Below are positions 50,159 to 58,843 of a DNA stretch of 64,000 bases, in pieces (position 1 is the first letter of the stretch; every line of letters begins with the position of its first letter). The DNA lies in NCBI GenBank assembly GCA_046582185.1, contig JAYGEX010000040.1, positions 62,001-126,000 of the forward strand. The letters run 5' to 3'. The stretch is from GCA-002726655 sp046582185. Lineage in GTDB: Bacteria > Pseudomonadota > Gammaproteobacteria > Pseudomonadales > Azotimanducaceae. The notes below the pieces were generated by a model. That model was not told where the DNA came from. It saw only the letters and a program-made list of their open reading frames with translations, and made no database searches. The position numbers and the translations under genes were made by a program.

Positions 50159-51358
50159 TTAATCAGGTAAACCAAGCACTCGCTTGGCTATTATATTCAA
50201 TTGTATTTCAGAACTGCCGCCAGCAATAGACCCTGCTTTTGACCGCAGCCAGGTTCTGGTGAGCAGTCGCTCGTTTTCGTCAAACATCTCGCCTTCCCAG
50301 CCAAGAGATTGAGTCCCTATCGCCTTCATCTGTAACTCAAGTCTTTCTTTGCCGTTCTCCGAACCATAATACTTAAACATCGAGGTTGCAAAAGTGGCAG
50401 TGCTACCCTTCTCACTCTCTGCCATGGATCGCTGCTGAGTCAGACTAATAGCGCGTTGATTCATCACATTTTTCGTAATTGACTCTCTTAAACAAGCGTC
50501 CGCGATCTTACCATCCCTTACGCCAAGATATTCCTTCGCGATGTCTGTCAATGAACCAAACGCATCATAGCGACCTTTCCGGCCTCCGGTATTCATGCCG
50601 GATATGGAACTTCGCTCGTGCTGTAACAATCGTTTGCCGACGGTCCAGCCACGGTTGGCCTGGCCAACCATCGCATCCTTTTCACAGCGCGCATCATCAA
50701 AAAACGTTTCGCAGAATGGAGACCCGCCGCTGATTAACTTGATGGGTTTAACACTTACTCCGGGCTGATCCATATCAATGAGCACAAAACTGATACCTTC
50801 ATGTTTTGGTGCCTGGGGTTCAGTCCTCACCAGTGTGAATATCCAATCCGCATACTGCGCACCAGAAGTCCAAACCTTCTGCCCATTCACCAGATAATGA
50901 TCACCCTTGTCTTCACATTTCGTCTGCAAGCTAGCCAAATCAGAACCAGCACCTGGCTCGCTATAACCCTGGCACCAACGAACTTCGCCGCTGATAATCT
51001 TTGGAAGGTGCTCCTTCTTTTGCTCTTCCGACCCGTAGTCAAGAAGCGTCGGGCCAATCATGCTGAATCCCATACCCGAAATTGGTGCTCTGGCATTCAC
51101 TCTAATCAATTCATCCTGCAGGACGAGAAACTCTTCCTTGCTGAGACCACCACCGCCATATTCAGCGGGCCACGTCGGCGCTGTCCAGCCCCTGGAAGCC
51201 ATTCTGTCGAGCCATAGCTCCGACTCAGGGTTTTCATATACTTGCTTACTTCCACCTCCAACCATGTCGGCTTCGGATTCGGGCAACCTCATACTTTCCG
51301 GACAGTTTTCTTCAATCCAGGCTCTTGTTTCTGCTTGAAACTCTTTCAGGTCAGCCAT
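50159..51358 (-). CDS. acyl-CoA dehydrogenase (first of pair)
   Basis: A 399-residue acyl-CoA dehydrogenase. Conserved stretches are RWCQGYSEPGAGSDLASLQT, QKVWTSGAQYADWIFTLVRT and KAGSIAGGSSEIQLNIIAKR. The ATG at 51358 is preferred over 51361 because GGAGG is then five bases away. Together with the next gene it likely forms a heterotetramer of the type used for sterol side chains or other CoA thioesters (known for paired FadE proteins in actinobacteria, here inference). Confidence 0.93.
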   Translation of the reverse strand: MADLKEFQAETRAWIEENCPESMRLPESEADMVGGGSKQVYENPESELWLDRMASRGWTAPTWPAEYGGGGLSKEEFLVLQDELIRVNARAPISGMGFSMIGPTLLDYGSEEQKKEHLPKIISGEVRWCQGYSEPGAGSDLASLQTKCEDKGDHYLVNGQKVWTSGAQYADWIFTLVRTEPQAPKHEGISFVLIDMDQPGVSVKPIKLISGGSPFCETFFDDARCEKDAMVGQANRGWTVGKRLLQHERSSISGMNTGGRKGRYDAFGSLTDIAKEYLGVRDGKIADACLRESITKNVMNQRAISLTQQRSMAESEKGSTATFATSMFKYYGSENGKERLELQMKAIGTQSLGWEGEMFDENERLLTRTWLRSKAGSIAGGSSEIQLNIIAKRVLGLPD

Positions 51359-51498
51359 CATTCCCTCCGATTAAATCGAAAGACAGACAGTATCAAATTG
51401 TGGGGGAAAAGATAAACAGGTGGTAGTCACTTGATTTTACCCATTGACCTCAGTGATAGTAGCTGGCGAAAATAAACATTAACTTCAGGCAATAAAAA

Positions 51499-52215
51499 AT
51501 GATAAATCTGGTTCGAGATGGGAATGTTTTCATTCTAACCATGACCGATGGTGAAAACCGCTGGAACACTAATTTTGTCCGGGAATTTGCGAAGGCCCTG
51601 GACGAAGTCGAGACATCTACCGGACCCGCGGCGCTGCTAACCACCTCTGCCAGCGAGAAGTTCTTCTCCAATGGTCTGGATTTAGACTGGCTATCATCCA
51701 AGGGTGAACATCGCGGCGGAGATCGAAAGGCCTTCGGCGCAGAATTCATGACCTTGATGGGCAGAATTATCACTTTGCCGGTGCCAACGATCTGTGCCAT
51801 CAATGGTCACGCATTCGGTGCAGGCTTCATGACCGCGCTTTGCCACGACGTGCGGCTAATGAGAGTAGACCGCGGCTTTATCTGCGCTAATGAGGTTGAG
51901 ATCGGCATGGTGATACCAGACCCGGAGCTCGCCCTATTCAGACACAAGCTACCGATGGACACATTCTTTCAAACGGTGCAGCTGGCGAGGCGATGGACGG
52001 GTCCTGATGCATTGAATGCGGGAATTGTTCAACAGACTGAAGAGCTGGATAATCTTCAAGATGCTGCATTACGAAAGGCCGAGGAGCTGTCTCGACTTGG
52101 TGCTAATCGAGAGGTATATGGCAAGATGAAGGAGCGGCTCTATGGTGAGAACGCTTCGATCAACAGCATACATGGCCCTGCTCACCTCTTAAAAAATCCT
52201 GGTATAGGCCACTAG
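51499..52215 (+). CDS. enoyl-CoA hydratase/isomerase family protein
   Basis: A 238-residue crotonase. The oxyanion-hole stretches are EKFFSNGLDLDWLSSKG and AINGHAFGAGFMTALCHDVR. NEVEIGMVIPDPELALFRHK has the position of the isomerase-type glutamate. It resembles delta3,delta2-enoyl-CoA isomerases and peroxisomal-type ECI. It is divergent from the acyl-CoA dehydrogenase pair, suggesting a shared promoter region. It is the one intact crotonase in the window. Confidence 0.87.
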   Translation: MINLVRDGNVFILTMTDGENRWNTNFVREFAKALDEVETSTGPAALLTTSASEKFFSNGLDLDWLSSKGEHRGGDRKAFGAEFMTLMGRIITLPVPTICAINGHAFGAGFMTALCHDVRLMRVDRGFICANEVEIGMVIPDPELALFRHKLPMDTFFQTVQLARRWTGPDALNAGIVQQTEELDNLQDAALRKAEELSRLGANREVYGKMKERLYGENASINSIHGPAHLLKNPGIGH

Positions 52216-52234
52216 GCGAGCTCAATATTTAGCC

Positions 52235-52976
52235 TCATCGTTGCCCCTGGTCCCTGTGCTCCTGGCTAATAAAATACCGGTCAATTTCCTCCCGGGCTTT
52301 GTCGGCGCAGGGCGGGCAATAGCCATGTGACAAGCTAAGGTCAGTATGTTCTTTCAGGAATTGTTCCACCTGCGGCCAATACCCACCATCTTGACGCAGC
52401 TTTTTACAGCCCGCACAGACCGGAACAATGCGAGACAGGTCTTCTATGTCCTTTAAAGTATTCTGCAGTTCGTCGAACACTTTCTGCTTTTCCAGTTCAA
52501 CAGCAGTTCGGTTGATTATCTCTTGCCTCAATTGCGCGATACGTTCTTCCTCCTTCACCTGGGTTTGATGGCGAATCGATTCGAAGGTATAGCTAAAAGC
52601 AATGACCAGGGCGCATGATATAAAAAATTCCGTACTCGAATCTTCCAAGGTCGTGACGCCAAACAATTCAGGAAATAGAACAATCGATCCACTGCTCAAC
52701 AAAAGTAATATGTTCCAAACAGTGCCTTCCCTGTGACCCAGAAAAGAGCAAAATACCAGGGGCAACATAAGCAGATAGAGCAAGGTGCTGATTGTATTGT
52801 CGAAAATACGCGGTCAGAAACAAGGCGACAATTAAACATAAGCCGACCATCAGCATTAGCACGATTTGAAGATGACCGTTTGATAGTTCCATCAATATGA
52901 ATAACGGGAGTATTAACACGGCGCATAAGCTGCCAATTACTATCAATGTCCTCTTTCGATCCGCATCTGTCTCCAC
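52235..52976 (-). pseudogene. membrane protein with C-terminal four-Cys domain, frameshifted copy
   Basis: Two frames on the minus strand together give a paralog of the next gene. The first (52976 down to about 52806) reads METDADRKRTLIVIGSLCAV and continues through LCLIVALFLTAYF. The second (from about 52806 to 52235) continues NTISTLLYLLMLPLVFCSFL and ends with the soluble domain SRIVPVCAGCKKLRQDGGYW and SLSHGYCPPCADKAREE. Removing one base in the A-run at 52803-52806 joins them, matching the intact paralog residue for residue around TAY(F)DNTIS. This could be a real inactivation or a homopolymer error. Full length would be about 247 residues. Confidence 0.85.
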
Positions 52977-52986
52977 CAGGTACAGG

Positions 52987-53847
52987 TCATCTATCGCCAG
53001 GCTCCTCCACTAAAAGCTCTTCTGACGCTTTTTCACAATCAGGGCAAAGTCCATAAGAATATTTGAGTAGCCTGTTTCTTTCCATGTAGGTCTCAATGCC
53101 TTCCCAATACCCGCTATCATCGCGGATGCTCTTGCACGACGCGCAGATAGGCACAAGGCCGGAAAGCTCCTTCACATCGCTAAATGCGGACTGTACATTC
53201 TCGATGGACGTTTGTTTTTCCAACTCAGCTGCTGCCCTGGATGAAACCTCAATACGTAATCTTTCCTGCTGTAAAAACCTTCTTATCTCCGATCTTTCTC
53301 TTCCGATTTCATAAGCGAAGACTATCGTAGAAATTAGAATGTACGTCGCAACAAAACCTGAGAATGCAGCCAGATCCTGCCAGATCTCACGGTCCGTTGA
53401 ATAAACAAAGTACGCCGAAAGAAAGAGATAACACATGTTCCAGATTGCGCCCTCTTTCCTGCCCAGGATGAAAGTAAGTACCGGGGGTAAAACGAGAAGG
53501 TAAAGGACATTACTTATCTTGTAATCAAGGTAAACCAGAAGTATCAGAAGCCACGAAAAATACGCGGTGACCCCGCGTACAGACCAAAGCGTAAAGCCTC
53601 GACTTAAGTTGACCACAATGTTGATGAGCAAAACGATCACGCCAACAATTAGTGCAGCAGACAGAAAATAGTGCGAGTTAAAGTACTCACTCACCGATAC
53701 TCCCAGCATAATCGGTAAAGACAGCAAGCTAAAAATCACCAGAAGGATGACCCTCCTCCCTTCGGGATCATCCAGGGACGCATTACGCCTTCCTATTTCA
53801 AGAATGGAAATTTCAATATTTGAAAACTTGGAATTTAGGAAACTCAT
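52987..53847 (-). CDS. membrane protein with C-terminal four-cysteine (CxxC...CxxC) domain
   Basis: A 286-residue protein with about six membrane helices (residues 34-180), a coiled linker (ERSEIRRFLQQERLRIEVSS) and a soluble C-terminal domain. The domain reads LSGLVPICASCKSIRDDSGY, then WEGIETYMERNRLLKYSYGL and CPDCEKASEE, with cysteines at about 235, 238, 268 and 271. This module is known to me from the C-terminus of PAS/GAF and response-regulator proteins. Here it stands without a kinase or GGDEF domain. It may sense a metal or redox state through the four cysteines. It is paired with the frameshifted copy 10 bases downstream. Confidence 0.75.
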   Translation of the reverse strand: MSFLNSKFSNIEISILEIGRRNASLDDPEGRRVILLVIFSLLSLPIMLGVSVSEYFNSHYFLSAALIVGVIVLLINIVVNLSRGFTLWSVRGVTAYFSWLLILLVYLDYKISNVLYLLVLPPVLTFILGRKEGAIWNMCYLFLSAYFVYSTDREIWQDLAAFSGFVATYILISTIVFAYEIGRERSEIRRFLQQERLRIEVSSRAAAELEKQTSIENVQSAFSDVKELSGLVPICASCKSIRDDSGYWEGIETYMERNRLLKYSYGLCPDCEKASEELLVEEPGDR

Positions 53848-54052
53848 CGACGCTCATGTTAATAATTGGATTCCCTGGGCAGCTTACCCAAATTCGAGAA
53901 ATTCTATTGGTACATTATCCTCCTGGCTTAATGAAAATTTCAATCACTAACCATCCTATTAGCGACGAGCGCCTATAGAGTCCGCCTTAACGGCAGAACA
54001 GACGACACAAGAGAAAGTGGGTCTGATCATGTTGGGGCAGGGCACGGGACCT

Positions 54053-54088
54053 TGCGTTTGATTCTTATATGAAAAAGAGTCAAATGCG
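54053..54088. other. stem-loop behind the PdxA-like gene
   Basis: TTTGATTCTT and AAGAGTCAAA pair over ten bases (one G-T) around the loop ATATGAAA, and the flanks extend it by a few pairs. It directly follows the pdxA-like stop on the minus strand but has no T-run, so it is a weak terminator or an RNA-stabilising hairpin. Confidence 0.45.
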
Positions 54089-55105
54089 CTATCGAAGTGT
54101 ACCGCTCAACATATCAATCGCAGTAGAAAGGGCTTTGGCCAATCCATCGGCATTCGCCAGATTTTTCCCCGCGATATCAAATGCTGTTCCATGATCAACT
54201 GAGGTTCTGACAAAGGGAATGCCCATTGTCGCAGTAATACTGTCCTCAAAATTATGCATCTTTATCGCGATATGTCCCTGATCATGATATAGCGCTAGCA
54301 CAGCATCAAATTCACCGGATGTTGCCCGATAAAATATGGAATCTGCCGGGTAAGGCCCAACCACATTTAGGCCTTCTTCAATGGCTGCCTCAATCGCCGG
54401 CGCAATCTCTTCTATTTCCTCCATCCCCAACATCCCACCCTCGCCGCCGTGTGGATTTAATGCCGCAACTGCAATTTTCGGATTCTTGTATCCCCATTGC
54501 TGCATGCTCTGGCTTGTCAGCCTTAACTTCTCTATCAACACCGGCTTAGTAACATATTTAACGGCTTCACCCAGGGATTTATGGGTTGAAAGGTGCGCAA
54601 CTTTCAGGCCCGTCGTCATTAACATCGTTGCTGTTAATATTGATCCGGTCATTCGCGCGAGAATTTCCTGGTGCCCAATATCTCCGTGATATCCCGCAGC
54701 GTGGACGGCTTCTTTATTAATAGGGCAAGTCACCACACCTTCAACGTCACCAGCCAGACAATAATTAACCGCCGTCTCAAAATATTGAACCGCCGCATGG
54801 CCGCAATCAGATGAAATTACGCCTTGCTCCAATAGGGAAATATTGAACACCTCATCATTGCGCGTATTCGGCTCGATCACTTGCAAAATACCCGGAACAT
54901 CTTCAAGTTCTTCGAGTGTGTTTATCCCTCTGATTGGGAGATCGATCCCCGTCTGCTTCATCGCCAATCTAAGGCATGCAATGGAGCCAATAATAAAGGG
55001 CTGCGATCTTTTAAAGGCATCTGCATTGGCAAAAGTTTTGATAACAATCTCAGCGCCGACGCCGGCCGGGTCGCCCATGGTTACTGCCAGTCTCGATTTA
55101 GACAT
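54089..55105 (-). CDS. pdxA: 4-hydroxythreonine-4-phosphate dehydrogenase family (PdxA-like)
   Basis: A 338-residue metal- and NAD(P)-dependent dehydrogenase/decarboxylase. Conserved stretches are LAVTMGDPAGVGAEIVIKTF, VTCPINKEAVHAAGYHGDIG, VAALNPHGGEGGMLGMEEIE and VLALYHDQGHIAIKMHNFED. They include the metal-binding histidines. PdxA acts in vitamin B6 synthesis; PdxA2-type relatives act in sugar-acid catabolism. The gene is paired with a hydrolase gene rather than ksgA or surA, so a catabolic role is possible. Confidence 0.9.
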   Translation of the reverse strand: MSKSRLAVTMGDPAGVGAEIVIKTFANADAFKRSQPFIIGSIACLRLAMKQTGIDLPIRGINTLEELEDVPGILQVIEPNTRNDEVFNISLLEQGVISSDCGHAAVQYFETAVNYCLAGDVEGVVTCPINKEAVHAAGYHGDIGHQEILARMTGSILTATMLMTTGLKVAHLSTHKSLGEAVKYVTKPVLIEKLRLTSQSMQQWGYKNPKIAVAALNPHGGEGGMLGMEEIEEIAPAIEAAIEEGLNVVGPYPADSIFYRATSGEFDAVLALYHDQGHIAIKMHNFEDSITATMGIPFVRTSVDHGTAFDIAGKNLANADGLAKALSTAIDMLSGTLR

Positions 55106-55107
55106 AT

Positions 55108-56007
55108 CTAGAAGTCCTGATCCAGGATATGCCGTGCAACCAGGTCCGGCTTCTCCATAGGAATAAAATGCGTAAATTCAGGAAGGTAAACGTCCCTTCC
55201 GTTCTTGAATTCTCCTGCAAGCCCAACCCACGTTGGAGACTTGCTAAAATCCATCTCTTGGCGCTCAGGATCACGCTGCTGGGCACGCAGTATTTTAGCC
55301 GGTATATCAATACTTCGGACAAACTCGTAAATGTCATGTAAAGCACTGCCCATATAGATTGCAGCTTCTACCTCAGGAGGACAGGCGAGCACAAAGCCAT
55401 CACCGAGAGTATTGGCAACGATGCCGTAGTCACAATAGTCACGCAAAACATCTTCGCGCCACAAGCCATACGGCCCCCGTCCCTGAAAATTAGCAAACAT
55501 CGCTTGCGCATCAAGAAAATAGTTCTTACGTCTGGCAACGGGATGAACACCGTCATCATCTAACCAAGCGGAATGCTCTGCCTGTTGCTCCTTATAATAT
55601 TCTGGCGCCATCACGACAGGATCTACCAATACTATTCGGTCAAAACGATTCTTTGCTCTAGCCGCAGCCTGAATCGTACAATGCCCTCCCATGGAATGAC
55701 CCACGCCAACAATATTGTTAAGGTCCAGTGCTGCAACAAATTGAACAAGATCTTCGCCAAACATCTGCCAGTTGAAAGGTGCGATTTTATCGCTTCGACC
55801 ATGGCCTCTCATATCAAGAGCAATGACATGTTTGCCCTCCAGAGAGTCAACGGTTTTATCCCAGCATCTTGCGTGAAACCCGGTGGCGTGAACCAGAAGT
55901 ACCGTCTCCCCTTCATTATATTCCGCACCCCACTCAAACCAGCAAAGATCAACCCCATTGACATGCACGACATGTTGTACCGCACCTGCCAGAACTGCTT
56001 CCGACAT
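55108..56007 (-). CDS. alpha/beta hydrolase
   Basis: A 299-residue hydrolase from the ATG at 56007; longer frames reach 56070. Conserved parts are VLLVHATGFHARCWDKTVDS, IALDMRGHGRSDKIAP, nucleophile elbow VGVGHSMGGHCTIQAA and a late His in LPEFTHFIPMEKPDLVARHI. It may hydrolyse an ester or C-C bond. It overlaps closely with the pdxA-like gene (two bases between), so they form one operon. GGATGG precedes the chosen start. Confidence 0.85.
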   Translation of the reverse strand: MSEAVLAGAVQHVVHVNGVDLCWFEWGAEYNEGETVLLVHATGFHARCWDKTVDSLEGKHVIALDMRGHGRSDKIAPFNWQMFGEDLVQFVAALDLNNIVGVGHSMGGHCTIQAAARAKNRFDRIVLVDPVVMAPEYYKEQQAEHSAWLDDDGVHPVARRKNYFLDAQAMFANFQGRGPYGLWREDVLRDYCDYGIVANTLGDGFVLACPPEVEAAIYMGSALHDIYEFVRSIDIPAKILRAQQRDPERQEMDFSKSPTWVGLAGEFKNGRDVYLPEFTHFIPMEKPDLVARHILDQDF

Positions 56008-56119
56008 CCAGACCATCCAATCAGTTAAATATTCGCTACAGTATCCCATGACTTGTAAATGATTGCGCACAAGATCGACTTAATCCTGTCTGGTATACTT
56101 GACCTTTTAGTCCGGCAGA

Positions 56120-57556
56120 GTGTGTTTGGTAATTTTTTTATTTACGGTTCTGCTTACATCATGGTTTCGCTTATGGTCTCGCTTGCGGTCTAGGCTCAGA
56201 ACCAATTTCCGAAAAAGTACAATCAGCAAAGATAGAAACAGACGAGCACAAATTGCAGCCCTCATATTATTGCTGCCGGTCCAGAGCGCTTATCCCGCCT
56301 TAACGGATATTGAGTATAAGATCATTCAGCAGGTTGCAGAGAACGAAGCCGCCGCACGTGAACTCCTGGAAGAGGTCGTAAATATCAATAGCGGCACGAT
56401 GAACCTTGAGGGCGTGCGCGAAGTTGGCAAGCGTTTTGACCGCGCCTTCAAACACCTGGGATTCAAAACCCGCTGGATTGATGGCACCCCATTTCAACGC
56501 GCCGGACACTTAATCGCAACACATGGCAACGCTGGTCCAAAACTGCTACTCATTGGGCACCTCGACACCGTTTTTACCCGAGACAGTCCCCTTAACCGTT
56601 ATCAGGAGCTCGCTAATAATAAAGTCAAAGGACCGGGTATTACCGATATGAAGGGCGGCGATGTTGTCATGTTATATGCACTCGCCGCGCTAAAGGGCGC
56701 AGGCGCTCTGGACCGAATTAGCGTTACCGTCATTCTTACGGGAGATGAAGAGAGGCGCGGCAGGCCGCTGAAGTTAGCAATCCACGAACTGGTTAAAGCT
56801 GGAAGATGGGCAGACTTTGCCATTGGATTCGAGGATGGCGACGGCGACCCCTCAACAGCTGTTATATCTCGACGCGGCTCCACTCGTTGGCAACTAACGG
56901 TCACGGGTCGAGCAGCACACTCTTCGCAGATCTTTCGTGAAGACTATGGCTACGGCGCTATTTATGAGACTGCTCGAATCCTGAATGATTTTAGGGAAAC
57001 ACTATCAACGGAGCCTAATCTCACCTTCAACCCCGGGCTCATTCTTGGCGGAACCGAAGTCAATACAAAAACTGGCGCGAACAGCGGGCAGGCTTCCGGC
57101 AAAAATAATGTCATTGCCAAGACCACACTTGTGCGCGGTGACATCAGGGCGCTAACGCCTGCTCAGCTGAGCAAAGCGCAGACAGTCATGCAGAGAATCA
57201 CGGCTGACAACCTCAACAAGACCTCCGCCCAGCTGGAGTTCTTTGATGGTTATCCGCCCATGGCACCACGGGAAAATAATAGGCGACTGCTAAATATATA
57301 TGACCAGATTAGTCAGGACCTCGGCTTTGGCAAGGTAAATGCGGTTGATCCAAGAAACGCTGGCGCCGCAGATATAAGCTTTGTGGCAGAACACGTGGAA
57401 ATGGCAATCGATGGGCTTGGTCTCATGGGCTCCGGCGGGCATACCGAAAATGAGATCGCAGACATGAATACGCTGCTTCAGCAGACACAGCGCGCCGCCA
57501 TTCTTTTTCATCGATTGGCTGACCGCTGGCAGCCCAGACAATTGTTGTCCAGATAA
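56120..57556 (+). CDS. M20-family metallopeptidase (carboxypeptidase G2-like), exported
   Basis: A zinc peptidase of about 420-478 residues. Zinc-site motifs are LLIGHLDTVFTRDSPLNRYQ, GPGITDMKGGDVVMLYALAA, ILTGDEERRGRPLKLAI and GLMGSGGHTENEIADMNTLL. The family removes C-terminal glutamate or similar residues. The N-terminus is unclear: the frame starts with GTG at 56120 and has two hydrophobic stretches, with an Arg-rich segment (RLWSRLRSRLRTNFRK) between them. The likely signal peptide is RRAQIAALILLLPVQSAYPA. It is divergent from the hydrolase gene. Confidence 0.85.
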   Translation: MCLVIFLFTVLLTSWFRLWSRLRSRLRTNFRKSTISKDRNRRAQIAALILLLPVQSAYPALTDIEYKIIQQVAENEAAARELLEEVVNINSGTMNLEGVREVGKRFDRAFKHLGFKTRWIDGTPFQRAGHLIATHGNAGPKLLLIGHLDTVFTRDSPLNRYQELANNKVKGPGITDMKGGDVVMLYALAALKGAGALDRISVTVILTGDEERRGRPLKLAIHELVKAGRWADFAIGFEDGDGDPSTAVISRRGSTRWQLTVTGRAAHSSQIFREDYGYGAIYETARILNDFRETLSTEPNLTFNPGLILGGTEVNTKTGANSGQASGKNNVIAKTTLVRGDIRALTPAQLSKAQTVMQRITADNLNKTSAQLEFFDGYPPMAPRENNRRLLNIYDQISQDLGFGKVNAVDPRNAGAADISFVAEHVEMAIDGLGLMGSGGHTENEIADMNTLLQQTQRAAILFHRLADRWQPRQLLSR

Positions 57557-57582
57557 TAACCACAATCAAATAGGATGACTAA

Positions 57583-58176
57583 ATGGCACGAGACCCGGAT
57601 CGAAGACATACAATCATTTCAGGCGCCGGCCAACTGTTTCTTATGAAGGGGTATGATGGAGTATCCGTTGACGAAATTTGTAAACTCACAAATTCTGCCA
57701 AGGGAAGTTTCTACCATTTCTTTAGTTCCAAGGAAGACCTGGCTGTTCAATTGGTCGATGAATTATGGCGCGAAACAGAAGTCAGAATGGAAGCCACATT
57801 TTCCGAGGACAAGGTGCCGCTCGAGCGAATCAGGGATGAGCTGACTTATACCTACAAACACGCCTACATTCTAAAGAACAGGAGCCGGCAATATACAGGT
57901 TGTCCAATGGGCACGCTATCTGTCACCTTTGCCGGGAAAAGTGACAAGATTCGCAAACGAATCAATTTTGCACTGAATCATATGCGACACTTTTATATCG
58001 GCGCTTTTGATGAGGCAATAAAGGAAGGCGATATCTCACCCTACCTCGACGCAGCACAAATGGCCGACCTTCTTTTCGTAACAATCCAGGGGATTGGTAT
58101 CGCCAGTCGCAGCTACAATAGTCAGGCAAAGATCCGCAAGCTGGTCAACAATATCATGCCCATGTTTACCGCCTAA
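57583..58176 (+). CDS. TetR/AcrR-family regulator
   Basis: A 197-residue TetR regulator. The helix-turn-helix is TIISGAGQLFLMKGYDGVSV, then DEICKLTNSAKGSFYHFFSS. The C-terminal ligand domain is helical, and its SRQYTGCPMGTLSVTFAGKS stretch is typical of a common TetR subgroup. It lies 26 bases behind the M20 gene and may be in the same operon. AGGATG precedes the start. Its target is unknown. Confidence 0.92.
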   Translation: MARDPDRRHTIISGAGQLFLMKGYDGVSVDEICKLTNSAKGSFYHFFSSKEDLAVQLVDELWRETEVRMEATFSEDKVPLERIRDELTYTYKHAYILKNRSRQYTGCPMGTLSVTFAGKSDKIRKRINFALNHMRHFYIGAFDEAIKEGDISPYLDAAQMADLLFVTIQGIGIASRSYNSQAKIRKLVNNIMPMFTA

Positions 58177-58289
58177 TTACCCATTTCTTTGCGCGAGCAA
58201 ATCGACTTAATTTCCCGGATGTAGTTCCTCACAATTCTGCTATGATGCGCGCCCTTCACGCTCGCTGAGAGTTTATTAGGTACGCCAGG

Positions 58290-58841
58290 ATGAAAGAAAC
58301 GCCCCTAAAAAGAATAGCAATCGTTGGTTCCAGTTGTGCTGGAAAAACAACCCTGTCCAAGAGGCTGGAGAAACATCTCAAGTTGAAACGTATCGAGTTA
58401 GATGCAATCAACTGGCAGCCAAATTGGCAAGAGCTCAATTACGATGAATTCCGGGGAATTGTTGCCCATGAATCGGCAAAAGGCGCCTGGATAATTGACG
58501 GCAACTATAACAGCCGCATGGATGGAGAAGTTCTTAGAAAGGCAGATACGATAATCTGGCTCAACTTACCCTTTCACGTTGTTTATGGCCGATTATTTTC
58601 TCGCCTCTACCAACGAATTATCAAAGGTGAAGAACTATGGAACGGCAATCGCGAGAACCTTTGGAACACGCTTTTTAAGTGGGATTCCCTCCTCTATTGG
58701 ATACCGAGGCGCTACCGGATTATCCAAAAAGGATATCGCCGCTTCTTTAGCAGTCCAGAACATGCCAAAAAACTAGTAGAATTTAATGATGCCGCTTCAA
58801 TAGATCGCTGGTTGGTAACAATTGCAGAAAGAAGCCACTAG
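58290..58841 (+). CDS. P-loop kinase-like protein (FlaR/topology-modulation type)
   Basis: A 183-residue P-loop protein related to adenylate kinases. Walker A is IAIVGSSCAGKTTLSKRLEK. The middle part has ELDAINWQPNWQELNYDEFR, GAWIIDGNYNSRMDGEVLRK and ADTIIWLNLPFHVVYGRLF. These fit the 'topology modulation protein/FlaR' annotation group, whose substrate is not established. It ends two bases before the MATE gene and is probably co-transcribed with it. Confidence 0.85.
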   Translation: MKETPLKRIAIVGSSCAGKTTLSKRLEKHLKLKRIELDAINWQPNWQELNYDEFRGIVAHESAKGAWIIDGNYNSRMDGEVLRKADTIIWLNLPFHVVYGRLFSRLYQRIIKGEELWNGNRENLWNTLFKWDSLLYWIPRRYRIIQKGYRRFFSSPEHAKKLVEFNDAASIDRWLVTIAERSH

Positions 58842-58843
58842 CG

